Of a stretch of 64,000 nt of DNA, positions 39,797-50,650 are shown one piece after another; the first letter of the stretch is position 1; each line of letters begins with the position of its first letter. A program made the translations under genes and the position numbers. The notes beneath the pieces were generated by a model. The model was not told the DNA's origin. It ran no database searches and saw only the letters and a program-made list of their open reading frames with translations. Source of the stretch: an uncultured Paraglaciecola sp. (GTDB taxonomy: Bacteria; Pseudomonadota; Gammaproteobacteria; Enterobacterales; Alteromonadaceae); the NCBI RefSeq assembly GCF_913020055.1, contig NZ_CAJWCF010000004.1, positions 1-64,000 of the forward strand, read 5' to 3'.

Positions 39797-39817
39797 ATGA
39801 CATATACTATGACATAT
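39797..39817. promoter_or_regulatory. Direct repeat ATGACATAT-act-ATGACATAT in ETF-QO/etfB intergenic region
   Basis: Two exact 9-mers, 12-bp period; same 9-mer at 43398-43406. Confidence 0.4.
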
Positions 39818-39962
39818 ATTTCTGTTTAAAAGTGCTGACACTAACAACAGACTACAATTTGACATCTAAGTTGACGGTAACGTCAACACAAAGTAAATTG
39901 TTGCCAACCAGATTTGAGTCGCCAATTGACTTACTTTTTAAACTTGATACCTGATAGTAGGG

Positions 39963-40718
39963 GTGAAAATGAAAATACTCGTGCCGGTAAAACGCGCCAT
40001 TGATTACAACGTAAAGGTCAGGGTTAAACCAGACAACAGCGCTGTTGATTTAACTAACGCCAAAATGTCGATCAACCCATTTTGTGAAATAGCTGTAGAA
40101 GAAGCGGTACGCCTCAAAGAAAAAGGCATAGCGACTGAAATCGTAGTTGTTTCTATTGGTAATAAGAGTTGCCAAGAACAAATTCGTACCTCGCTTGCAC
40201 TAGGAGCTGATCGCGGAATTCAAATTGATACTGAGTTGAGTCTTGATTCATTGCAAATTGCCAAATTATTACAGAAAGTGGTTGAGCAAGAAGCACCTGA
40301 CTTGGTCATTCTCGGTAAACAGTCTATTGATTCAGACAATAATCAGACAGGACAAATGCTAGCTGCACTTACAGGTATGCCACAAGGCACGTTCGCTTCT
40401 GAAGTATTAGTTGATGCTAGTAAGGTCAAAGTCACCCGTGAAATTGACGGTGGTTTACAAACCATCGAGCTGTCTTTACCAGCGGTTTTGACAACTGATT
40501 TAAGACTTAACGAACCACGTTATGCGTCTTTACCTAATATTATGAAAGCTAAGCGTAAACCCTTAGAAGTTAAGCCTGCTGCTGAATATGGTGTAGAACT
40601 AACGTCTGGTGTGAAAGTGTTAAAAGTTGAGCCGCCAGCCCAACGTTCAGGTGGAATTAAGGTGGCAGATGTCGCTGAATTGGTCGACAAATTAAGAAAT
40701 GAAGCGAAGGTGATCTAA
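39963..40718 (+). CDS. etfB: Electron transfer flavoprotein beta subunit
   Basis: [44 protein letters not shown]. Confidence 0.95.
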   Translation: MKMKILVPVKRAIDYNVKVRVKPDNSAVDLTNAKMSINPFCEIAVEEAVRLKEKGIATEIVVVSIGNKSCQEQIRTSLALGADRGIQIDTELSLDSLQIAKLLQKVVEQEAPDLVILGKQSIDSDNNQTGQMLAALTGMPQGTFASEVLVDASKVKVTREIDGGLQTIELSLPAVLTTDLRLNEPRYASLPNIMKAKRKPLEVKPAAEYGVELTSGVKVLKVEPPAQRSGGIKVADVAELVDKLRNEAKVI

Positions 40719-41644
40719 TGGCTATTTTAGTATACGCGGAACATGACAACGAACAGCTTAAAACTGAGACTCACAAGCTCATGCACGCAGCATCACAACT
40801 AGGTGGAGAAATTCATTTGTTAGTTGCTGGGTCTGGTTGCGCTGCGGTTGCGGAACAAGCAGCTAAAATCGATGGTGTGAGTAAAGTGTTATTGGCTGAC
40901 AATGCTGAATATGCGCAACAAATGGCAGAAAACATTGCTGAATTAGTAGCAGAACTGGGTAAAGAAGCCAGCCATATATTGGTGGCTGCAACGACTACTG
41001 GCAAAAACTTTATGCCAAGAGTGGCGGCCTTATTAGATGTCGCGCAAATTTCTGACATTATTAAAGTTGAAAGCGCCGATACATTTGTTCGTCCTATCTA
41101 CGCGGGTAACGCAATTGCTACTGTTCAATCGTCTGACAAGATTAAAGTCATTACGGTTAGAACTGCTGCATTTGATGCTGCTGCTGAAGGCAACTCAGCT
41201 CCAGTTGAGGCTTGCTCTGTAGTAAAATCATTAGATAAATCAGCGTTTGTTTCAGCAGAATTAACTGAGTCTGAAAGACCAGAGCTAACCGCTGCAGATA
41301 TTATTATTTCTGGTGGTCGTGGTATGCAGAATGGCGAAAACTTCAAGTTACTTGATGGTATAGCTGACAAACTTGGTGCAGCCATGGGCGCGTCAAGAGC
41401 GGCAGTCGATGCGGGATTTGTTCCAAACGATATGCAAGTAGGGCAAACAGGTAAAATTGTTGCACCTAACTTATATATTGCAGTGGGCATTTCTGGCGCA
41501 ATCCAACATTTAGCCGGAATGAAAGACTCTAAAGTTATCGTTGCCATCAATAAAGACGAAGAAGCGCCAATATTCCAAATTGCAGATTATGGCCTAGTGG
41601 GTGATTTGTTTGATGTATTACCGGAGCTAGAAGCCGCTTTATAA
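40718..41644 (+). CDS. etfA: Electron transfer flavoprotein alpha subunit
   Basis: [76 protein letters not shown]. Confidence 0.95.
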   Translation: MAILVYAEHDNEQLKTETHKLMHAASQLGGEIHLLVAGSGCAAVAEQAAKIDGVSKVLLADNAEYAQQMAENIAELVAELGKEASHILVAATTTGKNFMPRVAALLDVAQISDIIKVESADTFVRPIYAGNAIATVQSSDKIKVITVRTAAFDAAAEGNSAPVEACSVVKSLDKSAFVSAELTESERPELTAADIIISGGRGMQNGENFKLLDGIADKLGAAMGASRAAVDAGFVPNDMQVGQTGKIVAPNLYIAVGISGAIQHLAGMKDSKVIVAINKDEEAPIFQIADYGLVGDLFDVLPELEAAL

Positions 41645-41670
41645 TACACTTTTTATGGTTCAGCTTTATA

Positions 41671-41700
41671 AAGCCATGGCACTTATGTCATGGCTTTTTT
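41671..41700 (+). terminator. Terminator downstream of etfA
   Basis: AAGCCATG...CATGGCTTTTTT. Confidence 0.75.
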
Positions 41701-41735
41701 GTATTTAGCGCTAAAGTTGTTATGCTTTTAAATCT

Positions 41736-42044
41736 TTAAACCTGCACCACTGAGTTATCAGCAATAGAGACGGGTGAAGGGACATAGGCATCTGCCTCCC
41801 AATCATTTTCCCATATTTTGTCATCAAGCAAATATCTAAACTGGTACTGTGAATCTTTGGCTAAATTAATAGTAGTAGTAAAATCACCGTTTTTTAGTTT
41901 CTTCATCGGTGATGTCGTCATATCCCACTCATTAAAGTCTCCCACTAAACGCGCCGAACCGGCAGCGTGAGCTTGGTTTTTGGGCAGCTTAAAAGTGACC
42001 TTGCACACTGCTTTAGATTTCAAATATTGCTTTTTAAACGCCAT
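41736..42044 (-). CDS. Standalone CBM48/glycogen-binding early-set domain protein
   Basis: CKVTFKLPKNQAHAAGSARLVGDFNEWD...YQFRYLLDDKIWENDWEADAYVPSP; about 102 aa; trimmed start. Confidence 0.8.
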   Translation of the reverse strand: MAFKKQYLKSKAVCKVTFKLPKNQAHAAGSARLVGDFNEWDMTTSPMKKLKNGDFTTTINLAKDSQYQFRYLLDDKIWENDWEADAYVPSPVSIADNSVVQV

Positions 42045-42358
42045 TGTATTTCTCCTGTTTACCTTAAGTATAAAATTATATTGTTGTATCGAAACTCTGT
42101 TTAACAAACACCTAAATGCGCAAAAGTTGGGCAACGAAGTTACTTTTTGGTGCGATTTTTAAGAAACTTTAAAAACATTAAGAAAATATAGTATCTTACT
42201 GATAATAATGGGTTTTATAATCTTGCTCTACTAACATAAGTATCTGTGTGACCAGATTACTGGTTGATTATTACATTTAGGTTTCATTACTTTTAATTTA
42301 GTGCAAAAAACATGCAAGATGTTATTCAAGGCGTGACTTAGTAACGTCGCCACTAGAC

Positions 42359-43348
42359 CTACCGCTTAAATTTCTTTGAATACTGGCTGGGAGACAGCCC
42401 AGTGTGTTTTTTAAATAGTCGCGTAAAAGAACTAAGGTCATCATAACCCACGTGACTAACTATTCGTTCAATACTATCATGAGTAGTTTCAAGCTGTTTC
42501 TTTGCCGCTTCAATGCGTAAGGTCTGCAAATATTCCAATGGATTCTGTTCAGTGGCTTTTTTGAATCTACGATTAAATGTTCTTAGGGTCAGGTTAACCA
42601 ATAAAGGTAAATCACTTACCGCGATTCTTTTAGTGTAGTGCGCTTCTAACCATTCTTGAACAATTAATATGTCGGGGTCTTGATGATATTTTTTGGTCAG
42701 AATATTGGCATAGGCAACTTGTTCTCCCCGATAAATATCGATCACATGTGCTTTAGCGGTCGTGGTTGCTACATCATGTCCACAATAACGTTCAATTAGT
42801 AACAACGCTAAATCGAACCATGCCATCCCACCTCCAGAACAGTAGATATTTTGTGCAGAAGTGATCATTTTTTCAGCGCAAAGATTAACTTGTGGATAAC
42901 GGGATCTAAATAGACTTGCATAGCCCCAATGAGTGGTCGCCTCTTTACCATCTAATATTCCGGCTTCCGCTAACAGAAAAGCACCACTGCAGTTGCTGGC
43001 AATATCAGATCGATTAGCGAAGTGTTTTTTAATATGTGCCAACAAAGGGCGATTGTTTTTAATCACGCTACCCAACTCTCCGCCTATAGTTGGAATAAGC
43101 AGTAAGTCAGTATGATCAACATCTTCAATGGCAATATGACTATTAATAACAAGTTGATTGATACAGCGCACGGGACGTTTTTTAATCGAAGCAATTTGTA
43201 CTTCGAAAAAAGGAGAGGGCTGCTGACCTTGCATGCGTTGCCAGGTGACTCCTGCCAAAGCAAATAGATCCAGTGCTCCTGTAATGGCACTAGCATAGGC
43301 CTGATCAAAGCCAAGAATGGTTACTTTAAACATAAGAAATAACTGCAA
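42359..43348 (-). CDS. GlxA-type AraC family regulator (DJ-1/PfpI domain plus HTH)
   Basis: SNCSGAFLLAEAGILDGKEATTHW; C-terminal LTLRTFNRRFKKATEQNPLEYLQTLRIEAAKKQLE...VGYDDLSSFTRLFKKHTGLSPSQY. Confidence 0.88.
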   Translation of the reverse strand: MQLFLMFKVTILGFDQAYASAITGALDLFALAGVTWQRMQGQQPSPFFEVQIASIKKRPVRCINQLVINSHIAIEDVDHTDLLLIPTIGGELGSVIKNNRPLLAHIKKHFANRSDIASNCSGAFLLAEAGILDGKEATTHWGYASLFRSRYPQVNLCAEKMITSAQNIYCSGGGMAWFDLALLLIERYCGHDVATTTAKAHVIDIYRGEQVAYANILTKKYHQDPDILIVQEWLEAHYTKRIAVSDLPLLVNLTLRTFNRRFKKATEQNPLEYLQTLRIEAAKKQLETTHDSIERIVSHVGYDDLSSFTRLFKKHTGLSPSQYSKKFKR

Positions 43349-43397
43349 TGATTAGTCATAAATAACAACTCGTTATATGTGTCGTAAATGACCATTA

Positions 43398-43414
43398 ATA
43401 TGTCATATATGACA
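43398..43414. promoter_or_regulatory. Perfect palindrome TGTCATATATGACA between GlxA-type regulator and acyl-CoA dehydrogenase
   Basis: Palindrome 43401-43414; includes rc of ATGACATAT (43398-43406). Confidence 0.45.
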
Positions 43415-43504
43415 GTTATAGCGAAGGGATAATTTTGCCAATCTACGCCTATCATTTTGAACAATTACAGTTTTTTCTGTAATCACTGGTTAAGGTTAGA
43501 AAAT

Positions 43505-45310
43505 ATGAGCAATGAACTGGTCAAACGTAAAGAACTAGCGTTTCAACTTTATGAATTATTAGATACAGAAAACTTATGCGAGCGAGAAAGGTTTGTTGAA
43601 CATAATCGCGAAACTTTTGACGCTGTTATGGATATTGCTAACAAAATAGCCACCGAAAAATTTGCCACTCACAATGCCAAAGGTGACGCGAATGAACCCA
43701 CCTTTGACGGTCAAAAAGTGACGATGATCCCTGAAGTTAAGGAAGCATTTGATGCTTATGTTGAATCAGGCCTAATTGCAGGGCGATTTGATTTCGATGA
43801 AGGTGGCATGCAATTACCTGAAACTATTATGACTGCTTGTGCTGGCTATTTTATGGCAGCGAATCCTTCAAGTACCGGTTACCCATTTTTAACCATTGCA
43901 GCGGCAAACGTCATCCGTAATTTTGCATCTCAGCAGTTAAAAGACGCTTTTATGCCAAAAATGTTAACTGGTGAATTTACCGGCACAATGGCATTGACTG
44001 AGCCTCACGCTGGTTCGTCGTTAGCTGATATTCATACCACTGCAATTAAACATGAAGACGGTAACTATCGACTAAAAGGTAATAAGATTTATATATCTGC
44101 TGGTGATCATGAATTATCTGACAATATCGTGCATTTAGTATTGGCCAAAATTCAAGGGGCCCCAGCCGGTGTAAAAGGTATTTCATTATTTGTGGTGCCT
44201 AAATTTCGTCTCGATGAAAATGGAAACCCAGCACAGCGAAATGACGTGGCTTTGGCAGGGCTTATTCACAAGATGGGGTACAGAGGGACAACTTCAACTG
44301 CGTTGAGTTTTGGCGAAAACCAAGACTGTCATGGTTATTTAATTGGAGAAGAACATCAAGGCTTGCGTTACATGTTCTTGATGATGAATGAAGCGCGTTT
44401 AGGGGTGGGTTTTGGTGCTGCAATGATTGGGTATAGCGGATATCAATACTCATTAGAATATGCCAAAGAACGCACCCAAGGCCGTGTTGCACCTAATAAT
44501 AAACCTACAGACAATCCAGCGACTATTATTCAACATGGCGATGTCAAACGTATGCTTTTGGCACAAAAAGCCTATGTAGAAGGTGCGATGGCGTTATGCT
44601 TTTATGCAGCGCGTTTAGTTGATGATTCGCACACACTCACGTCTGATGATGAAAAACGACAAGCCTCTGAACTATTAGATCTGTTAACACCTATTGTCAA
44701 AGCTTGGCCTTCAGAGTTTGGACCTAAGGCCAATGATTTAGCAATCCAAGTGTTAGGTGGCGCAGGTTATACCCGTGAATACCCTGTTGAACAGTGTTGG
44801 CGTGACAATAGACTTAACCCAATTCACGAAGGCACCAATGGCATTCAAGCGTTAGATTTGCTAACTCGTAAATTATGGCAGGGGAATGGTTCAGGGTTAA
44901 AGTTATTACAACAAAGAATGCAAGACGACTTCAGTAAAATCACTGGGACCCAAAGCCAGCAGTTGATTGCAGCTTTGTTGCCTTATTTGCAACAAATGCA
45001 GTCATTGTTACCTTTACTTGGCCAACATTTAAAGTCTGAAAAGCAGCCGACCTTGTTAGCCAATGCCACTTGTTTCATGAATATATTTGGTCAAATCGTG
45101 ATGAGCTGGATGTGGATCCGACAAGCAAATGTGGCGGAAAAAGCACTCAATAAGACCGACTTAACTGGCGAAGAAAAAGCATTCTATTTAGGTAAAGTTC
45201 AAGCCGCCAAATATTTTGTACGCTGGGAATTACCACTTGTGCAAAGAGATATTTCGTTGATAAATGATATGGATGACAGTTGCAGTGAAATGCAGGCTGA
45301 ATGGTTTTAA
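43505..45310 (+). CDS. Acyl-CoA dehydrogenase (C-terminal-extended type)
   Basis: TGTMALTEPHAGSSLADIHTTA, GYRGTTSTALSFGE, VLGGAGYTREYPVEQCWRDNRLNPIHEGTNGIQALDLL. Trimmed start MSNELVKRKE. Confidence 0.92.
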   Translation: MSNELVKRKELAFQLYELLDTENLCERERFVEHNRETFDAVMDIANKIATEKFATHNAKGDANEPTFDGQKVTMIPEVKEAFDAYVESGLIAGRFDFDEGGMQLPETIMTACAGYFMAANPSSTGYPFLTIAAANVIRNFASQQLKDAFMPKMLTGEFTGTMALTEPHAGSSLADIHTTAIKHEDGNYRLKGNKIYISAGDHELSDNIVHLVLAKIQGAPAGVKGISLFVVPKFRLDENGNPAQRNDVALAGLIHKMGYRGTTSTALSFGENQDCHGYLIGEEHQGLRYMFLMMNEARLGVGFGAAMIGYSGYQYSLEYAKERTQGRVAPNNKPTDNPATIIQHGDVKRMLLAQKAYVEGAMALCFYAARLVDDSHTLTSDDEKRQASELLDLLTPIVKAWPSEFGPKANDLAIQVLGGAGYTREYPVEQCWRDNRLNPIHEGTNGIQALDLLTRKLWQGNGSGLKLLQQRMQDDFSKITGTQSQQLIAALLPYLQQMQSLLPLLGQHLKSEKQPTLLANATCFMNIFGQIVMSWMWIRQANVAEKALNKTDLTGEEKAFYLGKVQAAKYFVRWELPLVQRDISLINDMDDSCSEMQAEWF

Positions 45311-45355
45311 TTGATTGGTAAACACCACGTTATAAAATATTAATAGAGAATCATT

Positions 45356-46360
45356 ATGAAAAATAAACAGTTTTTATTGGCATCTCGACCCGTAGGAAAG
45401 CCCACAAAAGAAAACTGGGATTTCGTTGAAAACGAAGTGCCTGAATTAGGCGACAATCAAATATTGGTTGAAGTGGAATATATCTCCTTAGATCCGGCCA
45501 TGCGTGGTTGGATGAACGAAGGTAAGTCTTACATCGAACCTGTGCAAATTGGTGCGGTAATGCGCGCCGGTACAGTGGGTAAAGTGCTTAAGTCTACCAG
45601 TAGTCAGTTTGTAGAAGGTGATTACGTATATGGGCACTGTGGGGTTCAGAAGTATGCTGTGGTAGGTACTGAGGGCATACATAAAATAGATCCAAGTCTA
45701 GCGCCTTTAGAGCGTTACTTAGGTGTGTTGGGAATGCCCGGTATGACTGCTTATTTTGGTTTGCTGGATACAGGTTTACCAAAAGAGGGAGAAACCGTTG
45801 TGGTATCTGGTGCGGCAGGTGCAGTAGGCTCAGTGGTAGGACAAATCGCCAAAATAAAGGGGTGCCGAGTCGTGGGTATTGCTGGCGGAGCTGATAAATG
45901 TGCCTACCTAGTAAATGAATTAGGTTTTGATGCGGCTGTTGATTATAGAAATGAAAACGTAAAAAAGGCGTTACGAGCTGCATGTCCAAAAGGAATCGAC
46001 GTATATTTTGACAATGTTGGTGGTGAGATACTTGACGATGTATTAACTCAAATCCGCATGAAAGCACGCATAGTAATTTGTGGTGCTATCAGTCAATACA
46101 ACAATACAACCCCAGTAAAAGGTCCATCCAATTACCTGACTTTACTGGTAAATCGCGCCAGAATGGAAGGCATAGTAGTGTTTGATAATGTCGCTAATTA
46201 TTCTAAAGCTGCCGCTGAAATGGCCGGTTGGATAGCCGAAGGAAAATTAATAGCAAAAGAACATGTGGTTAAGGGCATTGAACACTTCCCAGAGACATTA
46301 CTAATGTTATTCAACGGTGAAAACATGGGTAAATTGGTACTAAAAGTAGAAACAAATTAA
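45356..46360 (+). CDS. NADP-dependent oxidoreductase, MDR family (curcumin/alkenal reductase-like)
   Basis: EYISLDPAMRGWMNEGKSY, GMPGMTAYFGLLDTG, VVSGAAGAVGSVVGQIAKIKGCRVVGIAGG. Confidence 0.9.
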   Translation: MKNKQFLLASRPVGKPTKENWDFVENEVPELGDNQILVEVEYISLDPAMRGWMNEGKSYIEPVQIGAVMRAGTVGKVLKSTSSQFVEGDYVYGHCGVQKYAVVGTEGIHKIDPSLAPLERYLGVLGMPGMTAYFGLLDTGLPKEGETVVVSGAAGAVGSVVGQIAKIKGCRVVGIAGGADKCAYLVNELGFDAAVDYRNENVKKALRAACPKGIDVYFDNVGGEILDDVLTQIRMKARIVICGAISQYNNTTPVKGPSNYLTLLVNRARMEGIVVFDNVANYSKAAAEMAGWIAEGKLIAKEHVVKGIEHFPETLLMLFNGENMGKLVLKVETN

Positions 46361-46402
46361 TAATAGTGGGCATTGATCTATTTACACAGTGAGAAAAATT
46401 TT

Positions 46403-47167
46403 ATGAAAAAAGATATTTTTGATTTAACCGGTAGAGTGGCGTTAGTTACTGGGGCAAGCCGAGGTATTGGTGAATCTATCGCAAGACTACTGGCTGCTTA
46501 TGGTGCACGAGTAATCGTTTCTAGTCGCAAGATTGATGGTTGTGAAGCTGTTGCACAAAGCATTCGTGACGATGGTGGAGATGCAGTAGCTATGGCCTGT
46601 CATGTGGGTGAAATGGCGCAGATTCAAAATATTTTTGAACAGGTCAACGAAAAATATGGGCGTTTAGATATTTTAGTTAATAATGCCGCAGCTAATCCTT
46701 ATTTTGGCAATATCCTAGACACAGACTTAGCTGCCTATGACAAAACTGTTGATGTGAATATTCGTGGATATTTCTTTATGTCGACTACAGCCGGCAAAAT
46801 GATGAAGGAGCAGGGTGGTGGTGTAATTCTTAATACCGCATCGGTAAACGGTATATCACCAGGTATGGGACAAGGTATTTATTCTATTACTAAAGCTGCA
46901 GTCATCAGTATGACCAAGTCGTTTGCCAAGGAGTGTGGTGGGTTTAACATTAGAGTTAACGCTTTGTTGCCGGGTTTAACTGAGACAAAATTTGCCTCAG
47001 CACTTACCGGAAACGACAAAATTCTTAAAACAGCGTTAAGGCAAATACCTTTAGGAAGAACGGCTCAGCCAGATGAAATGGCCGGCACTGTTTTGTATCT
47101 CGTTTCCGATGCTTCAAGTTACACTACAGGTACTACTGTAGTGGTTGATGGTGGGTTTTTAAGTTAA
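46403..47167 (+). CDS. Short-chain dehydrogenase/reductase
   Basis: VALVTGASRGIGESIARLL, NNAA, YSITKAAVISMTKSFAKE. Confidence 0.92.
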   Translation: MKKDIFDLTGRVALVTGASRGIGESIARLLAAYGARVIVSSRKIDGCEAVAQSIRDDGGDAVAMACHVGEMAQIQNIFEQVNEKYGRLDILVNNAAANPYFGNILDTDLAAYDKTVDVNIRGYFFMSTTAGKMMKEQGGGVILNTASVNGISPGMGQGIYSITKAAVISMTKSFAKECGGFNIRVNALLPGLTETKFASALTGNDKILKTALRQIPLGRTAQPDEMAGTVLYLVSDASSYTTGTTVVVDGGFLS

Positions 47168-47194
47168 ATTTTACCCGTGAAATTATTTGTTTGA

Positions 47195-47220
47195 ACGGCA
47201 ACTACTAAGTTGTCGTTTTT
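47195..47220 (+). terminator. Terminator downstream of SDR gene
   Basis: ACGGCAACT...AGTTGTCGTTTTT. Confidence 0.65.
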
Positions 47221-47421
47221 ATTTTTGCTTATCCCCATGATTACTGGCACTAAAGATAAAATTGAATAGAAGTTCATAATGAGGAATCTTTGAGTGTAAA
47301 TAATGAATGACGAACACTCATAGGGGTTATACGGGGATTTGTATTTTTGTTTTGCCAGTCGCCCCTCAAATGCGTTTAAATAGCGTTGGGATATAACTCA
47401 ATATTGTCAAAGGCTTACTGA

Positions 47422-49911
47422 ATGTTCAAACTGAATAAAAAAGGCTTTTTATTAGCCACTGCTACCTCTTTTCTTTTTGCCTGTTCGGCAACCCAGACTA
47501 CAGATTCAATCGTTATAAAAGCTGATGCGATACAACCGAAAATTATCAAGTCTGATAAGTCAATTGGCACTGACCCTCAATCAAAGTTATTAACTTTAGA
47601 ACAAATCATGGGTGATCCAGATTGGATAGGTCGTCAACCTAGCTCTGCGTATTGGGCTGATGATAGTCAAAGTATTTATTACCAGCAAAAACAGCAAGCG
47701 TCACCCTTATCAGACTTATGGGAAAAACCACTAAGCGCAAAGGGCAATGGTACTAAGGTTGGGTTGACACAGTTACATATACACGATTATAAAAATCGAG
47801 TGTTTAATCAAGATAGGGATACTGCTGCTTGGGTATTTGAAGGTAATATATTTGTCAAAAACCTCTCCGAAAATACGTTAAAACAACTGACAAAAGATAA
47901 TAGGCAACCACACAACTTAGTCTTTCTAAATGATGGACGTTTAAGTTTTCAAAGTGGTAACGCTCTTTACGCTCTTCACCCAGAACATGGCTTATATGAA
48001 CAACTAGTCTCATGGAAGTTTGCTGATGAACCTACAGCCGTAGAAGAACCAGAAGACTATATTGCCGAACAGCAGCAACAATTAATTGAAGTGGTTGCAT
48101 TAAAACGTCAACACAAAGAATTAGGTTTTGAGAAAAAGAAACAACTTGGGCAAAAAAACCTTAGCTTAGCGCCAGCTGAATTCTATTTTTCAGAAGGAAA
48201 CGAGACCGCTAAAGCCAGTTTGTCGCCTAATGGCAAATGGCTAGTATTGGTAGAACAAGAAGAATCTACTTGGCGGGATGATGGTGACATTATGCCCAAC
48301 TATATTAATGATGATGGAAGAATAGCTGCTGACAAGGTGCGTCGTAGAGTTGCTGACTCTAAACCTGGCCAACAGAGTATTTGGTTGCTCAATTTACAAG
48401 ATAGAACCAAACGTAAACTCAGTTATAAAAGTTTGCCTGGGTATAACGAAGATGTATTGGAAGCAGTGAAAAGAGAGAATGCGAACGCCAAGGGAGAAAC
48501 CTATGCTGCTAACCGTTTACCTAGAGATATTAACCTAATACAAGACTGGTATTGGACGCAAGGTGCGGTACAATGGCATAACAACGGCGAAAATGTCGCG
48601 GTCATGTTGGAAGCATGGGACAACAAAGACAGGTGGCTAGCGACGATTAATACCGAGAGCGGCACGTTAGTTAATCAACACCGCTTACATGATGATGCTT
48701 GGATTAATTATAAATTTAACAGTTTTGGCTGGTTAAATAATAGTGCTGAATTGTACTATTTGTCAGAGGAAACAGGTTATTCACAACTTTATGTTAAACC
48801 GTTAAATGGTCAGGCGAGGGCTGTTACTAACGGACGTTTTGAGGTCGACTCGTTGACCTTAACTTTCGACGATAAATTTATGTATTTTAAGGCAAATAAA
48901 AAACACCCAGGCATATACGAGATATACCGAGTTGCCTTAGCTGATTATACATTAGAAGCACTTACCACGTTAAATGGCATGACAGATTATCAATTAAGCC
49001 CTGATGAAAAATCATTATTGTTAACCCATTCAAGCCTAGTTCGTCCGCCAGAGTTATATTTGCAGTCAGTTGCAAATCAATCCGTTACCCAGCTCACCCA
49101 TACAACTAGTCAGGCATTTTTAGACATGGAATGGCTTGCTCCTGATATTGTTCCAGTAAACTCTTCGCACACTGACCAACCTATCTATTCACGTGTTTAT
49201 ACACCTCGAAATATGCAACCAGGTTTAAAGGCTAAGGCTGTTGTGTTTAACCACGGCGCGGGTTATTTGCAAAACTCTCATCTTGGTTGGTCAGGTTACT
49301 TCAGAGAGTTTATGTTTCACAACTTGTTAGTGCAAAAAGGATACGTGGTACTAGATATGGATTATCGCGCATCGGCAGGGTATGGCAGAGATTGGCGTAC
49401 CGCTATTTATCGACAAATGGGCACTCCTGAAATTGAAGACCTAAGAGATGGGATTGATTGGTTAGTTGAGAATGTGAATGTTGATCGCCAAAGGGTAGGT
49501 ACATATGGTGGTTCTTATGGTGGTTTTATGACTTTTATGGCGCTGTTTAATGCACCTGATTTATTCCAAGCAGGGGCAGCATTAAGACCTGTTAGCGATT
49601 GGGCACACTACAATCATGGATATACTTCTAACATACTCAATACTCCTGATGTGGATCCTATTGCCTATGAAAGGAGCTCTCCAATTTACTTCGCCGAAGG
49701 ATTAGAAAAGCCATTGCTTATCAACGCGCCAATGATAGACAGTAATGTTTTCTTTGTAGATGTAGTGAGATTAGTTCAGCGTTTAATTGAATTAGAAAAG
49801 GAAGATTTCGAAACGGCAATCTACCCAGTTGAATCACACGGCTTTGTACAACCAAGTTCATGGTTAGACGAGTACCGTAGAATTTATAAGTTGTTTGAAA
49901 CTAATTTATAG
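47422..49911 (+). CDS. S9 family (DPP-IV-like) prolyl oligopeptidase, lipoprotein-like N-terminus
   Basis: VGTYGGSYGGFMTFMAL nucleophile, IDSNVFF Asp region, VESHGF His; N-term LLATATSFLFACSATQ. Confidence 0.9.
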   Translation: MFKLNKKGFLLATATSFLFACSATQTTDSIVIKADAIQPKIIKSDKSIGTDPQSKLLTLEQIMGDPDWIGRQPSSAYWADDSQSIYYQQKQQASPLSDLWEKPLSAKGNGTKVGLTQLHIHDYKNRVFNQDRDTAAWVFEGNIFVKNLSENTLKQLTKDNRQPHNLVFLNDGRLSFQSGNALYALHPEHGLYEQLVSWKFADEPTAVEEPEDYIAEQQQQLIEVVALKRQHKELGFEKKKQLGQKNLSLAPAEFYFSEGNETAKASLSPNGKWLVLVEQEESTWRDDGDIMPNYINDDGRIAADKVRRRVADSKPGQQSIWLLNLQDRTKRKLSYKSLPGYNEDVLEAVKRENANAKGETYAANRLPRDINLIQDWYWTQGAVQWHNNGENVAVMLEAWDNKDRWLATINTESGTLVNQHRLHDDAWINYKFNSFGWLNNSAELYYLSEETGYSQLYVKPLNGQARAVTNGRFEVDSLTLTFDDKFMYFKANKKHPGIYEIYRVALADYTLEALTTLNGMTDYQLSPDEKSLLLTHSSLVRPPELYLQSVANQSVTQLTHTTSQAFLDMEWLAPDIVPVNSSHTDQPIYSRVYTPRNMQPGLKAKAVVFNHGAGYLQNSHLGWSGYFREFMFHNLLVQKGYVVLDMDYRASAGYGRDWRTAIYRQMGTPEIEDLRDGIDWLVENVNVDRQRVGTYGGSYGGFMTFMALFNAPDLFQAGAALRPVSDWAHYNHGYTSNILNTPDVDPIAYERSSPIYFAEGLEKPLLINAPMIDSNVFFVDVVRLVQRLIELEKEDFETAIYPVESHGFVQPSSWLDEYRRIYKLFETNL

Positions 49912-49923
49912 ATTTTGTATGTG

Positions 49924-49953
49924 TTGCGAGTAAAACAGCGGTTTTACTCGCAA
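49924..49953. terminator. Convergent-gene hairpin
   Basis: TTGCGAGTAAAAC-agcg-GTTTTACTCGCAA; perfect 13-bp stem. Confidence 0.55.
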
Positions 49954-49977
49954 TGATTAGGGCATTGATTTGAATAG

Positions 49978-50580
49978 TTATATTTTTTGCCTATTGTTAT
50001 GAATTTTATCTGCGACAAAATAAAACAAAATTATAATGCTACCTGTTATTGTGCCAAACAAATGGGCATCAATCGCTACATTAGCTTCGATTAATTGCGC
50101 AACATTTTCACTAGCGCCATATATTTGTTCATGACCTACTTTTAGCCAAACTCCCAGTAACATTATCCAACCGCTTTTAAATTTATTCTGAATATCAAAA
50201 TAGGCGCCAATAATAAACAAGCCATGTAGTACCCCTGACAAACCTACATACCAAATCATTTGAGGCGCAAACAAAAACAGGCCACACGATGTACCCAAAC
50301 ACAAAGTGAAAAATAGAGTTACATAACGTTTTGTTTGGTAATACTGACCATGTAAAGCCCACAGTAAGGTTAAACCAACTATATTTAATACTAAATGCAT
50401 ACTATTAGTGTGTAGAAAATGCCCTGTTAACAGTCGCCACAATTGCAAGTTATTCAGTTGATGTCTGTCATACGCCAGAAAGTCACTACTCATAGGCTCT
50501 ATTAAGGCCATAATAATACTAATAATGACTATTAACAGAGGGGCTAGACTGTATTTTATTTGAGTGGGTAGATTAAACAT
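49978..50580 (-). CDS. Rhomboid-family protease, rhombosortase-like
   Basis: LTGHFLHTNSMHLVLNIVGL; GLSGVLHGLFIIGAYFD; HLFGTITG. Confidence 0.72.
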   Translation of the reverse strand: MFNLPTQIKYSLAPLLIVIISIIMALIEPMSSDFLAYDRHQLNNLQLWRLLTGHFLHTNSMHLVLNIVGLTLLWALHGQYYQTKRYVTLFFTLCLGTSCGLFLFAPQMIWYVGLSGVLHGLFIIGAYFDIQNKFKSGWIMLLGVWLKVGHEQIYGASENVAQLIEANVAIDAHLFGTITGSIIILFYFVADKIHNNRQKI

Positions 50581-50650
50581 ATAGTTATTATGGTTACTTT
50601 GTATACCTATAGTAACTAATTTCCATTCGATAAGTTAGAGCCGGTTAATT

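Noticed and set aside
41125-41550. 141-aa antisense ORF over etfA
   Set aside because: Fully overlaps a clear etfA gene on the other strand; low-complexity Ser/Ala/Pro composition typical of shadow ORFs.
45594-46067. 157-aa antisense ORF over the MDR oxidoreductase
   Set aside because: Lies wholly inside a strongly supported CDS; His/Leu/Gln-rich shadow translation.
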